DNA of 64,000 nt from Cyanoderma ruficeps (GCA_008694505.1 VZDJ01006585.1:11106232-11170231); one strand, 5' to 3'. Numbered from the stretch's first letter, positions 13,936 through 25,369 are shown. Translations and numbers: made by a program. The notes: generated by a model from the letters alone, not told the origin.

Positions 13936-14210
13936 AAAAAAAAAACAAAAACAAAAAAACCCACCAAAAACAAACAAACAAAAACCAAACAAACAGACAA
14001 TCCAAAAAAACCTCTCAGTGCAATTGTGAAAACTGATGCTATATTTGAGCTGAAGTAGAACACCAGGGAATGATTTTTTTCTCCAAAAAACCCAAACCAA
14101 ACAAAGCGAAACAAAAAACCCCAAACAAACAAATGAAAAACCCCACAACAAACCAAAATAAACAAAACAAAAAAAAAGAGACCCAAAAAAAAAACCAAGC
14201 AAGAAGAAAA
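13936..14210 (+). repeat. Long A/C-only low-complexity tract in two blocks
   Basis: 13936-14012 and 14083-14210 consist almost entirely of A and C on the + strand, built from CAAA, CCAAA and ACCC words, with about 70 bases of ordinary sequence between. The minus-strand frames that cross it (up to 145 codons, rich in Phe, Gly, Val and Leu) are products of this composition, not proteins. Similar tracts occur at 17236-17350 and, in opposite orientation, at 57671-57732. Confidence 0.85.
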
Positions 14211-15683
14211 TTGAGCCTCTTAAACTTAAAGAGTCTAGAGTCATTTGAGTTCCAGTAGAGTATAACCTTTGGCATCCAGTTGCTACTCTAGAAGCCTTTG
14301 TGCATCCCACAATAACCTGTGCCATGTATTTCAAATCCTATGCAGATGTTCCAGACGTTTTATGTCGTATAAAATGATTTTAGATGAGTATGGTTAGACT
14401 ATTAAAGGTAAAATCTAGTGTTGATTCTAGCAGAAACATCCAGGCGCCCTTTATTGCCATGGATTTTTACTTTTATTAAAATTTCTTAATCAGCATAGGA
14501 AGTTGATATATTTTGACCGATTTCTTTAAAATTGAGCATAAAGAATATGAGCTAGTGGTGCCAACTTCAGTGAACTACAGATTCAGCCAAAAGCACTGAG
14601 TCTTTAATGACGGAGGTTTTGCCAAGACCAGATTAATTTTCTCTTGTTTCTGCAAAATGCATAAGAAAGTGGAAAAATCTAAAAGAATACGTGAAATACT
14701 TCCTGAAGGTCATGTGATGTATCATCATATCAACACATTTCTTAGTTCTTGTGTCTGCTCATTTAGAAAATTTTCATCACCAAAGGAATAGAAAACTGAT
14801 ATTTTAAAATAAAAATAATATTCACAAGACGTACGATTTTACTGAAAATCTAATTTTTCTTAAAAATGAATGCAATTGTTAAATGCAGGAAATGCTGGGG
14901 AAAATGGCTCTTTGCTTCTCTGATGCTAGAGAAAAGACTTTTGTAAGGTCAATGCAAGCTAGTTCATCTAATTCCATGATTGATGCGTGACTGTCCTGTA
15001 ATGGTTTTGCTGTTTTCAGAACAGCTCATCTCGTAAAAGATGACACACAGCCTCCCTTATTAGAAGTCTTCAGAGTCAGTTTAATGAAGGTGAAAGTATG
15101 TGTGTGTTGCAGTCAGGCAAGATTTTTTATATTGCTGCCAAGAAGACAGAAAAACCTGAAAAATCTGTGTCAGTCTTTCAAAACAGTATTCACAGCTACA
15201 AGAAAATCAACATCTGTTGTGTGTTTTTCCTTTGTTTCTTCTAATCGATCCAGCAAATCTTTGCCAAACATTTGCACAGTGTGCCATAGAAATGTCACTT
15301 GAGGGTGAAAAAGACTGTCACTTTATAAGTAAATGTCATTTTGCAAGTAAATATCATTGAGTAGGGAAAGAAAAATGACACTAAGAAAAGAAGCTCAATG
15401 GCTAAATGGCTGATGATAAAAACAAGGAGCAGAGCATGTTATGAAGATTCCAGTTAATTTGTACCCCATCTGTCTGATGTCTTGATAATAGTAGATGGTA
15501 AAGGAGTGTTAGTCCTGGGTTTCCAAATAATCTCAACACTGAAGAGCTATCATTTAACAAAAAATCTTTAACAAGCAAATTGTCCACCTTAGCCTACCAT
15601 GGCAATTGAAATTATTCTCCTTTTAAATTCCTTCTATTCCTAACAAGTCTCAGTTTTCAAGTAATCTTTGCCTCTATTATAAT
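14211..15683. other. Unique non-coding DNA
   Basis: AT-rich sequence with no recognised repeat, RNA gene or exon. Open frames are below 75 codons and show no domain. Confidence 0.65.
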
Positions 15684-15900
15684 CATATAATCATAGAATG
15701 TTTTGGCTTAGAAGGGATATTCAAGAATATCTAATTCTAACACTCCTGCCATGTGCAGGGACACCTCCCACTAGAACAGATTGCTCAGCATCCCACCCAA
15801 CCTGGCCTTGAGCACTTTCAGGGGCAGGTCATCCACAACTATTTACAGTGCCTCACTACACTCACAGTAACAAATTTCTTCCTAATATCTACCATAAATT
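15684..15900 (-). mobile_element. CR1 non-LTR retrotransposon 3' fragment
   Basis: This is the reversed 3' end of a CR1 element: ATAATCATAGAATG at the left, followed by the familiar CR1 blocks (GGGACACCTCCCACTAGA, CCAACCTGGCCTTGAGCAC, AAATTTCTTCCTAATATCT). CR1 is a LINE that usually leaves 5'-truncated copies in bird genomes, and this one keeps only about 220 bases. It is diverged, and it ends where a second CR1 tail begins. Confidence 0.9.
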
Positions 15901-16000
15901 TCACAGAATCACAGAACATGCAGAGTATACTGAGCTGGAAGGCACCCACAAGGATTATCAAGTCCAACTCCTGACCCTGCATAGGAGCATCCCCTCAGTG
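15901..16000 (-). mobile_element. Second CR1 tail abutting the first
   Basis: TCACAGAATCACAGAAC marks a new CR1 3' end, followed by GAGCTGGAAGGCACCCACAA and AAGTCCAACTCCTGACCCTG. These words belong to a different CR1 subfamily from the copy just to the left and match the subfamily of the + strand copy at 35.5 kb. It is probably a separate insertion into or beside the first copy. The right boundary is approximate. Confidence 0.8.
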
Positions 16001-17235
16001 GTAAGTAAGCAACACTTCTCCTTTCCATGGCACGTGACCTTACTTCCACTGGACATACACTTTTCTTTTTGCCTTATTTCCTGTTCAGCCAAGCTGGCCT
16101 TCTACACACCTGTTTGACCTTCAATATTTGGGAATTACCGGCTCCCGTGTCCTTAGGAGGTCTCGTAGCAGGTGGGATTAAACCTAAACAGATATCAGGG
16201 AAATAGAATGTATCACTAGAGAAGGAGTAGTTATCACATATACTGGGCATGCACAGGTAAGAAAGGGGAGTGTATCAGCAGAGCCTGTGGAGAAAACATG
16301 ACCCTAAATCTTTCATGCTATAGATTAGGTCCCCAAAACACACACACACAAACACACACAGAGTCATTTTTACCGCTACACTTGCATAACCTTTGTTTGC
16401 TGCCAAATCGAGAACATCACCTGAGAAAATTCAAATTGATTCAAATGCAATGTAGATGCATGCAAGACGGAAAATTATTCTTATCTACAATTTCAGCCCT
16501 AAGCTCACACAGCACTTGAAGTACACCACTGCGCCAGTTTAAGATTGAAATTTACCCATATGGATTCATCTACCTGCACAGGATGAAATGTTTATTGAAG
16601 AATAGTAACATATAAAATTAAAGGGAAGAAAAAGCCCATATCATTGTCTTTTTTTGATAGCAATATAATGGCAAATTAACACTGTCAGAAAAGAAATTTA
16701 ATATCATTATTCATTATTAAAAAATTCTGAAGACATTCAGAAAACCAGAATTTAATATGGCAAATTTTCTTGAATTAGTGTTGTAATTTTTAACAGAATT
16801 AAAAAGCTGGAAACTTGGCTTCAATCTGCAAAATTAATATTATCAAAAAGTTTTCATAACGATTTTGTGTTTCTGCTCAGGCCAGGAATACACTTCTAAA
16901 AAAAAAATAATATTGTTCCTCAATTTTCTATGTTTTTATAGCTTTAAATGGACTGGCAGACACCTCATTCTATCTGTGGGTTACTTTTGATACCATGTAT
17001 AGGTGGAGAAGTTGTCAATATATGGTGTTGGTCATCCAAGTTTTTCTCTGTCTTTTAGTGTAAAATCTGCATTTAGTAAACAGTGTTACCATATTATAGT
17101 AAACAATTTAACTCTTATTCAGACTGTCTTTCTGACACACAACACAAAGCTCATTTGACACACTATCTTCATAGAGGAAGCTCATGTAATTCATAAAGTT
17201 ATTTTATTAGATAATGTGTTGAATACCTGACACTG

Positions 17236-17350
17236 TGAAAACAACCAAGCAAACCAACCAAACCAACAAAAAACAAAACAAAGCAAAAAAACACACACAC
17301 CCCCCAAAAAATCAAAACCAAAACCCAAACCCCAAACAAAACCAAAAAAT
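17236..17350 (+). repeat. A/C-rich low-complexity tract
   Basis: About 115 bases of CAAA, CCAA and CCCAAA words on the + strand with a central CACACACACCCCCC. It resembles the tract at 13.9-14.2 kb in composition and strand bias. Confidence 0.8.
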
Positions 17351-17734
17351 CTCCAATCAAATATTCATGCAGTAGTGGAAAAAAACACTTAGTAAAGAAA
17401 TTAAGCCAGCACCTACAGTGAGGTTAATTGGCCCAGATGGACTGTTCTTTATGAGACTGATCAAGCTGTTTCAAAGTCTTAGAATACTGTTGTAAAACTC
17501 AAGCTGACCTTTGGACATATCTGTTCCCAGTGATAATTCATTTATACTGAATTTAAAGTGACATACCAGCACATTTTTCCTTCAGTGACTGCTCTATGTT
17601 GTTAATGGAAATGATGCTTCAGCACCAATCTGTAACTATCTGGGCAAAATTTCTTTGGAAATCAACTAGTTCAGCTGTTCCAATAAAGCTTCCAACTTAC
17701 TTGATTCAAGACTGGATTTTATAGTTCTGTCAGT

Positions 17735-17770
17735 GGTGTGTGTGTGTGTGTGTGTGCATGCATGTGTGTT
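17735..17770 (+). repeat. (GT)n microsatellite
   Basis: About ten GT units followed by GCATGCATGTGTGT. Alternating purine-pyrimidine sequence of this kind can adopt Z-DNA and is often polymorphic. Confidence 0.85.
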
Positions 17771-18112
17771 TCTGTGCACACCTAAAGGATTGGAATAAAT
17801 TCCTGTAAGGAATATGCAGATTTCTAAAGAGGGATGCAAGAGTAAAGATGGAGTTATATCAAATTCTATTCATTTATTTATTTCTCTTACAAAGACACCT
17901 TTTATTAGCATATTAATTCTGTAAAAAGAGCAAAATACTTTCATTGAATGCTTAAGTCACTTTATTCCTGTAGTGTATGCAATGATAATGAAGTAATACT
18001 AAATAGGCATGTAGGTCCAAACACATTTTCAATAGGTAAGCCAAATTTTAAAAAGATCTCCGCCACAACAAATCATTGAAAACCAGGTGGTCATGCATAA
18101 GAATTTAAGAGT

Positions 18113-18687
18113 AGTTGCGGCTTAACCCTGGTAGGCAGCTAAGGCCCGCACAGACACACACACGGTTCTTTGCATCAGGGTTTCAAAAAGAATTGGAAGT
18201 GCAAAAGCAAAAGCACTCATGTGTCAAGATAAAAATGGCTTAATAAATGAAGCAAAACCATCTGTGCAAACAAAGGAATATAAGGATTTCAGTCATCACT
18301 TCCCATGGGCAGGCAGATGTTCAGCCATCTCTAGGAAAGCAGGTCTTCATCACATGCAGCGGTGACTTGGTAAGACAAATGTCATAAATCTTAATATCCT
18401 CCCTTCCTATTCCTTTCCCCAGGTTTTATTGCTGGCCGGAACAATGAATGGCATTGGACATCACCTGGGGTGAGCTGTCCCAGATGTGTCTCCGCACTGT
18501 CTGTTTTTCACCCCTGCCTAGTTACTGGTGAGGAAGTTTGAGATAGAAAAGGCCTTGATGCTGAGTAAGAGCTGCTTAGCAATACCTAAAACATATCTGG
18601 ATTTTTCAATCCTGTTTTTATCCCAGATTCAAAACCCAGCTCCATATTATGACAAAAATTAACATAATCACAGACAAAACTGAGACT
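18113..18687 (-). mobile_element. Solo LTR, avian ERV family A, reversed
   Basis: This is the same LTR family as the copy at 27638-28183 but on the opposite strand. Shared blocks include GGCTTAACCCTGG at the left edge, ACTTCCCATGGGCAGGCAG, TTCAGCCATCTCTAGGAAAG, GGTGACTTGG..AAGACAAA, AGAAAAGGCCTTGATGCTGAG and CAATACCTAAAACAT. The length of about 575 bases matches a full LTR. The flanks AGAGT (18108-18112) and AAAGT (18688-18692) may be a 5-bp target-site duplication with one mismatch. No viral coding region adjoins it, so it is a solo LTR left by recombination. It is more diverged than the 27.6-kb copy. Confidence 0.85.
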
Positions 18688-19272
18688 AAAGTTAGATTTA
18701 TGGATTTATTTCTGCTTTACCAGTTTCTGACTAATTTTCTAAAGTAAACATTGGTGTAAATCCCCAGCACCCAGCACTGGAAGCCAAATTAGATACCTTC
18801 TTGGAAGAGAAGGATTAGTTCTAGGGTTTTTATTCTGTGAACACAAAGAAAATTAGACAGAAAAGTAAAAGATAATCACTTTATCTAATAGAATTGAAAC
18901 TCAGCAACAGCTGAGAACTTTCTAACTTCTTTGCTGTAGTGGACAGAAGAAAACAAGAACTCATGAGGGTCATTCACGCTCTCATCAGAGAAGTGTCATA
19001 GAGGATGAATCATCTGGCCTGAGTTCTCTTCATAATCAGTAGGGGGATAAAAAGGACCATCCACAAACAATTTATCATTGTACCTTAATGAAAGTACCTG
19101 AGATAGCTGAGATAACTTCTGCTCTGACAGAAATTATATCTCTGCATTGTTTATTAATGCAGCCAAAACAGTGAGGTAAGTTAAGACATCAGAGAGATGC
19201 TGAAGAAATAAATACCCCACTAATTGCTTTATTACCAAGATCACCACACTATTTTAACAGTTGCATGATTAC
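18688..19272. other. Unique non-coding spacer
   Basis: About 580 bases between an LTR and a CR1, with no gene. A 45-base segment ending at 19176 has a good acceptor (CTTCTGCTCTGACAG) and a strong donor (GTAAGT), which may be chance. Confidence 0.6.
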
Positions 19273-19341
19273 AGAATCACAGAATCACAGAGTAAACTAG
19301 GTTGGAACAGACCTTTGGGATCATCTAGTCCAACCTATGGC

Positions 19342-19785
19342 CTAACCTAACACCTCCTCATCAACCAAACCATGGCACTGGGTGCCACGTCCAGTCTTTT
19401 TTTTAAACATGTCCAGAGATGGTGACTCCACCACCTTGCTGGACAGATGATTCCGGTGCCCAATCACTCTTTCAGCGAAGAAGTTTTTTCTGATGTCTAA
19501 CCTAAACTTTGCCTGGCACAGCTTGAGACTGTCCTCTCTCGTTGTGTTGGTTGCTGCCTGGAGAAGGAGCGCAACCCTTAACTGGCTACAACCACTCTTC
19601 AGAAAGTTGTAGAGAGTGATAAGGTCACCTCTGAGTTTCCTTTTCTCCAGGCTAAACACCCCCGGCTCCCTCAGTCGTTCCTCACAGGGCTTGTGTTCCA
19701 AACCCCTCACCAGCCTTGTTGCCTCCTCTGGCTCGAGTGTCTCAACGTCCTTCCTAAACTGAAGGGCCAGAACTGGACACAACAC
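19342..19785 (-). pseudogene. CR1 ORF2 C-terminal remnant, 147 codons open
   Basis: This minus-strand frame stays open through the C-terminal part of CR1 ORF2. Recognisable words are HKPCEERLREPGVFSLEKRK, LRGDLITLYNFLKSGCS, FRLDIRKNFFAERV and VVESPSLDMFKKK, in the order seen in CR1 proteins. The first Met is not a genuine start, because the frame is the tail of a larger protein. To continue upstream into the polymerase one must change frame between about 19790 and 19975, so the gene is broken. Confidence 0.85.
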
Positions 19786-19974
19786 TCAAGGTGTGGCCTT
19801 GCCAGTGCCAGGTACAGGCACTGCTCCTGCTGGCCACACTATTCATGATCCAGGCCAGGATGCCATTGGCCCTCTTGGCCACCTAGGCACACTGCTGGCT
19901 CATGTTCAGCTGCTGTCACCAGTACCCACAGGTCCCTTTCCCCCTGGGTACTGTCCAGCCACACCGTCCCCAGC

Positions 19975-20275
19975 CTATAATGCTGCAGGGGATTGTTGCA
20001 GCCAAAGTGCAGGACTCGATACTTGGACTTGTTGAACTTCATTTTTTGGTACCTGCCCATTTATCCAGCCTGTCCAGGACCCTTTGCAGAGCCCTCCAAC
20101 CCTCCAACAGATTATTCCCAACTTAGTGTCATCTGCCAGTTTACTGATGGTGGACTCAATCCCCTCATCCAGATCATAAGTGAAGATATTAAACAGGACT
20201 AGCCCCAACACAGATCCCCGGGGGACACCACTAGTGACTGGCTGCCAATTGGATGCAGCACCATTCACCACTAAA
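19975..20275 (-). pseudogene. CR1 reverse transcriptase fragment with the ADD box
   Basis: The frame contains [16 protein letters not shown], the conserved LINE motif before the active site, and LADDTKLG, the catalytic Asp-Asp box (codons at 20128-20133). Both aspartates are kept, with Leu at the position usually held by an aromatic residue in CR1. Upstream codons of the polymerase are missing through 5' truncation. Downstream the frame is lost near 19975; the adjacent piece ([14 protein letters not shown] and on to about 19839) is in another frame. Confidence 0.85.
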
Positions 20276-22432
20276 ACATAATCTATTTTAAAATATGGTA
20301 AAGTATAATACATTGTAATGTCTATTTCTTTGTTTTATGTATCTACTATAGTTCATATAATCTGTTTTCAGAGAGGCTATGTTTTCTTTGTATACCCACT
20401 GGGAGGAGGATCACCTTTATCTCAGTTCTGGTACTCTCTTGTCCTGGGGAATATCTTAATTCCTGAGTGATTATTATGTTACTGCAATCCTTTCAATTCT
20501 TACTCCAACCTCTGTGCGACTACAGTTCATATTCCACTGTTTTCTGTACTACAATGCTTCATTTCATTCTTCACATTGCAGCAAATACAAATCTGTCTTC
20601 AGAAGACAGCTGCAAAAGCTTAATCACAAATATCAGTGTTATCCTGAGAATTCACCAATGGCCATCTTGCAGTGGTAAATGCATTCTCACAACACCATGG
20701 GATCTGCTATTTGGTAAAGAACAGCCTGCCACTGGAATGCCTTCCTCTGCAGGCCGGACATACCAGAAATCCCCTGAGTTTTGTGGTACCTGTTCAAATG
20801 GGAATGCTCAGCCAATATAAGGGAACATAAAATTATCCAAGAAAAAAAGCAATGGCTTGAATGATGACTGCATCTATCTTACTGGAAAGAGCATTCCCAA
20901 TCTTACTGTCCCATATTATTTTATGCACACACAGTCATATAAATACTTCCTTTAAAAGATTTCTCTTGTTTTTACTTACAGTATCTAGATCCTTTGTAAA
21001 TGAAGACATTCATATCTTTGCTACTTATTTCACTAATACCAGATAAAAGGTTTGCTGTTCATGTATTTGTACAGAGCTTGTCATTTTGTATTATGACATA
21101 ACATGACATTTTGCCTCTTTGGTACTTTTTGATAATGTCAAATAAAAGTACAGAAGACTGGAACTTGTAGTTAGACATTTTTTTCTCTCTTACCCTAAAG
21201 GCATGGAGCCATTCAAACAGGCAAATTATTTGTGAGAAAATACGTTAAATAGGGTTAATTGACACCTACAAACAGTAAGATGAAACTACAAAAGATACTT
21301 TTCTTCAAAGTGAAGCAGAGGGTTTACCTTTTAGTTACAGTTTTTGCATGATGATGTTGTGTTATCTTGTCATCTTGATCATCATAAGCTAAGCTAAGCT
21401 TCCAAAAGAAGCCAAGCAGTGAAAAAACCCCAATTTTATCAAATTAATTATTCACTAAAAGCAGTCTGCTGAACAGAATAATTTTTATAGTAATATATAT
21501 GTAAAGAGAATGCACTGTCTGTATTAAACCAAAACATGAAAAATAGTACAAAGAAGACTCTTTAACAAAACCTAATTGAGGATAAACCTGTCACATTAAA
21601 GCATGTTCTTGGCAAGAAGGTTTTGCACGAAACCTTTCTGTGATTAATCTAAAAGTTTAAACTGAAGAAGTACCGTATAATTGCTTATTATGATGAACTT
21701 CTTACAAAATCTTAAGGGAGAATATAATTTGCACAAACATATGCTCATTTTTAGATTGCTTAATATTTCTTATGGGAAAATAGCTAGAACATTAATGAAT
21801 AATAACAACAGATAATTTCATTATAGTTAACACAGTCATAAGCTTTTTTGAGTTGTTGGTATCTGAAATGTTAATTGCCACAATATATGAAAAAAATTAT
21901 TTAGAAATGCTTTTGTCTCATGTTCTATTGAAGCTAGAAAAATCATACATTGTGAATCATCAGATTGATTTCTGTCTTTTAAAGTTTTTTGTTTTTTTTT
22001 AATTCACATTTATCCAGGGAAAATAAATGTGTTTTATAATGATAAAATCGTTGAAAGTCATATGGTTTTCCTAATAACATAACTTAACAAAATGTATTAA
22101 ATGAAGCTTAAAGTTTTGCATAATTTAAGAAATTGTAAATATTTAGAGGTGTAAGACAAGTAACATTCCTTGAAGTTACAAGAATTAGAAATGTAGGTGT
22201 AATACTTGTGCTGCTTGGAAAAATGTTTTCTCCTACCTGATTGTATTTCCTACCTTTTTCCAGTCAGTAGAACTAAGAAAAAAAGCACTTGAAAACAATC
22301 TCTTGAAGCAGGTCACGTCAGATTGCATCACCAACATATATTTCTGTGTTGTCTTATAGTAAAAGGTAACCTATAAACCTATATTTGATGCCTGATACAT
22401 GGGATCAGTTGTTTTTTTCTTTAATGTGGCAG
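20276..22432. other. Unique non-coding DNA
   Basis: AT-rich sequence with no recognisable repeat or exon. A + strand frame at 20467-20820 (117 codons) is rich in Ser, Cys and Thr and matches nothing I know; I treat it as chance. Confidence 0.6.
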
Positions 22433-22592
22433 CGAATGTTTCATCAAGCAGATATTGGTCTTCAAATATTTCTTGGAGAAGAAATAGCAAAAATTCTGTA
22501 TGAATGGTCAATTCTTTTTCTAACCTTTTACTTAGCAAGAGAAGAGACTTTATGTTATTTTAAAAAATCTCTCCTCTTCATAGATTTAAAAG
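22433..22592 (+). other. Weak exon candidate (160 bp)
   Basis: A strong pyrimidine tract (GTTTTTTTCTTTAATGTGGCAG) precedes 160 bases that stay open in frame 1 for 53 codons and end at AAAAG/GTATTA, a fair donor. The peptide has a plausible mix (FHQADIGLQIFLGEEIAKIL) and a hydrophobic middle that could be a membrane segment (WSILFLTFYL). I do not recognise it, no neighbouring exon is evident, and base composition is no different from the surroundings, so chance is likely. Confidence 0.12.
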
Positions 22593-24905
22593 GTATTATC
22601 AGCACAAATACATTTCAAATCAGTTAGAGACTGGATTGATTTAGTCTAGTTTTGACATTTCTTCTAAGCCTGAATAATTTGTATTCACCAGAGTAAGAAT
22701 GGACCAAAGCTCCAAAGGTATTAGTAGGATTTACAAGAAAACTAGGTTTTTACTCCCTTGAATGTCTAAGTTCTTTGAAATGTTGTCTTACATGTCTTCT
22801 CCCTTGGGATGTGAGACAGAGGAAATCTCACTGTACCTAAATCTAGGTGCTTTCCAGTGGTCTGGAAGCATACAGTCTTCAGCAAAAGCGTCTTAGGTGC
22901 CTGTTGCTATTGTTGCTGTTGTTGTTATTCACCTTGTTATCAGGGTTGTGGTTGTTGCTTCTATTTTTATTACTACTATTATTGTTCTTGTTGTTATAGG
23001 GGACCGTCACTGTTTAACTTATATTACCTCTTTATTTTTTGAGAAGGTATTACATTTTGTAAATATTACCTCTCCCAGAATATTTTGCATTGAAAAACAC
23101 ACAAAGTTAAATAAAGAGTTAAATTGACTTCTTTTCTTGTTGAAATGCACATCAAAATACTCTTGGCAAACTTTGATATTCAGATGTTCTAGTATTAAGA
23201 ATACACCATATTTAAACACCATTAAAAAAAAAAAAAGTGTTCTAATTTCTCAAAAAAAATTCTGCGGAAGATCCAGATAATAAATGTCCCAGTATGAGCA
23301 TGAGTACCAAGATGACAAATCTGTTTTGTTTTAATCTAGTTGCCAATCTTCTCTACTCACTTAAACTGGTTTCTATACCATGAAATTCATGACACTTTTC
23401 TGTATCATAGCCTAAAGTTTCAGGTAACTTGTAGCCAGTTAACACGACTCTGTAAATATTCCAAAGTTTCTGCACTCTTTTATCTGACTGCTTTTCAGCA
23501 AAATCATAAAACAGTACTAAAGCTTCAGAGCAAGAACTGTATTTTTAATTAATTTTTACAATGCTATGTGTCAGCTAACAATATCAGATGAGGTGCATGG
23601 ACCATGATATTTATATTACTAGTGGGGGATGTGTATACCACTACAGACTTGTGTGAGGAACACAACAGATGAATTTATTTTTGTAGGTAACAGAGGTCTG
23701 GCATCACTTTTGTTCGTATGCATTTGTGCCTCCTTGTGCATGGTAGATGGAAAACAATAACTAGGGATGACATTGTCTACATGGTTTAAAAAGTCATGTA
23801 CATCAAATGCATTTTAGAATTGTATATATGTCACAGCCCTTTTAAATCCATGAATTATTACTAGATTTTAAGTATCAACACTTCGTTTTATTTGTTTCAA
23901 AATACTAGCAAGTAACTCATATTACAATTTACTCTTTGGTCATAGAACTTATGGCTCCCAAATCTACTATTTACACTATTCATTACTGTTGCTTTCTTAG
24001 TCCATTTTTACTTCTTTTTTTTTTTTTTTTGGTGCGTGTGCATGTGTGTGTGTACATTCTGTTTCTGTATACAATAACACTTTTCTAAAAATGTAGTAAA
24101 ATATGGCTATGGAATCTGACTTTTTGCCTTCTATTATTTCAATAATTTATCACTGTTGCTTTACTCATTTGTTAAAATTCTATCTAGATGTGGCAAAAAC
24201 TCTGCCCTGTGAGACTGCTAACACAGTATTTCAGCAAAATAATAATTTACTAAATCTGAAATATTTTAATTTTGTCTCCATTCTACAAGCCACAGAGAAT
24301 TCCCAATTAATACCAGGGTTGTTAAAACAGGCCGATATCATATAGTCCAGATGCATAATCTTGTTAACTTAACTTGTCCTCCTTATATCTTCATACAAGT
24401 TTTTATTTATCTTTCTCTTTCCTTTCCTTGGAGTTTCACTGTACATTGTACCTGTCATATTATCATTTCAATATTACTATGCATAAGCTACCTTATTTCC
24501 CAGAGATGTCAATTCATGTCTTCATGTACGTCACTTTTCCTAACTTGTAAGAGTACAATAAAACACCCAATATTTCTTGGAAAACTTTCTGTCATAACAG
24601 AACTGAAGAGCATGAGATGATTATATAGGATTTAGATTTTTTTTTCCAAACAATACTGCCTTCAGAATGGTCTAAGAAATCACATGGTAAAATGCTTAGC
24701 TTTTAGGTTAGATTCAAATACTTATTTTTATTTTTCTAGGCACTGACACTTTGTTTCCATTGTGCTGAATCTTCATGCTGCCACTCAGTGTTCAGAATGC
24801 ATGTCTTAGTGCAGACCAGAGAAGGCAATTTCTTCTAAGGTCTCTCTCCAACCTGTGAATAGAGCAGAGATCTAAACCCAAAAAAGCTCCCAAATACAAC
24901 TGCCT
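22593..24905. other. Unique non-coding DNA with simple repeats
   Basis: It holds the degenerate TTG/TTA repeat at 22901-22998, a poly-A at about 23223-23236 and a poly-T plus GT stretch at about 24017-24055. No gene is seen. Confidence 0.65.
22901..22998 (+). repeat. Degenerate (TTG/TTA)n trinucleotide repeat
   Basis: TTGCTATTGTTGCTGTTG and similar words run for about 100 bases, with interruptions near 22930-22945. The + strand frames crossing it give runs of Cys or Val/Ile that are an artefact of the repeat. Confidence 0.75.
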
Positions 24906-25040
24906 TGAACACTCCTAAAACAACAAAAAAACTTACTTTCAAATATAATACTTCTATTTTGCAGGTTTGAGGGGGGGAGGGGTTCTGTTAGCTTTTCCTT
25001 TTTTTTTCCTCAGTGTAGATGATAATATATGCAAACAGAT
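24906..25040 (+). repeat. Local duplication, copy 1
   Basis: This segment is repeated at 25716-25855 in the same orientation. Shared blocks in order are CTCCTA(A/G)AACAA, ACTTTCAAAT(A/G)TAATACTTCTA, a G-rich GAGGGG stretch, GCTTTTCCTTTTT, and TGTAGATGATAATAT(A/T)TGC(A/G)AACAGAT. Flanking sequences differ, which fixes the boundaries to within about ten bases. It belongs to no repeat family I recognise. Confidence 0.8.
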
Positions 25041-25369
25041 ACGTCAGTGTTACAAAAGTTTTTAGTTAAATAGCATGTTGATAAAAATTGATAGCTGGTT
25101 TTGACTTGTAACATAATACATTACCAGACAAGCACACACAGATTCAGTTCAAATATTCTTTGTCACCATTCCATCAGAAAACTACAGTTATTTCTCTATC
25201 TTTGCTTTAGTACCTAAAGACTCATTTTCCTTTACAGCTCCTCTGAGAATGCCAGTTTGTAACCTTTCCAGATACAGCAAATGAAGCACAGCTCAAAATG
25301 AATTAGAGTAGGAACAGACTACAGAGAAAGGAGACTTTGCCTATAATCCTCCAGCTATCTTATCACAGG
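25041..25369. other. Unique spacer inside the local duplication
   Basis: No gene or repeat is recognisable between the first duplicate and the CR1 tail. Confidence 0.6.

Larger units (their letters stand above)
16001..18112. other. Unique non-coding DNA with simple repeats
   Basis: This stretch holds (CA)n at 16337-16360, an A/C-rich tract at 17236-17350 and (GT)n at 17735-17770. A 58-base open segment at 16199-16256 ends at CAG/GTAAGA but its acceptor has no pyrimidine tract. No gene is supported. Confidence 0.65.
19273..20275 (-). mobile_element. CR1 LINE, 1-kb 5'-truncated copy with ORF2 remnants
   Basis: The left edge carries CACAGAATCACAGAATCACAG, the repeated octamer tail of CR1, so the element lies on the minus strand. 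It extends through the 3' UTR and the last third of ORF2 into the reverse transcriptase domain, and is cut off at about 20275 where unrelated sequence starts. CR1 ORF2 encodes an endonuclease and reverse transcriptase; this copy lacks the endonuclease and most of the polymerase, so it cannot move by itself. It is more GC-rich than its surroundings. Reading frames are listed separately. Confidence 0.95.

Noticed and set aside
13897..14334. 145-codon minus-strand frame rich in Phe, Gly, Leu and Val
   Set aside because: It is the translation of the A/C-only repeat in reverse; composition alone explains the missing stops.
16145..16192. Sequence resembling the end of the family A LTR (GGTGGGATTAAACC)
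   Set aside because: Only about 25 bases agree and no further family A block lies beside it.
16199..16256. 58-base open segment ending at CAG/GTAAGA
   Set aside because: The proposed acceptor has no pyrimidine tract and no neighbouring exon was found.
19132..19176. 45-base segment between CTTCTGCTCTGACAG and GTAAGT
   Set aside because: Good signals, but too short to judge and without partners; at most a non-coding RNA exon.
19793..20202. + strand frames of 69-80 codons
   Set aside because: They are antisense to the CR1 reverse transcriptase remnant.
20467..20820. 117-codon + strand frame
   Set aside because: No recognisable domain, no splice or promoter context and ordinary base composition.
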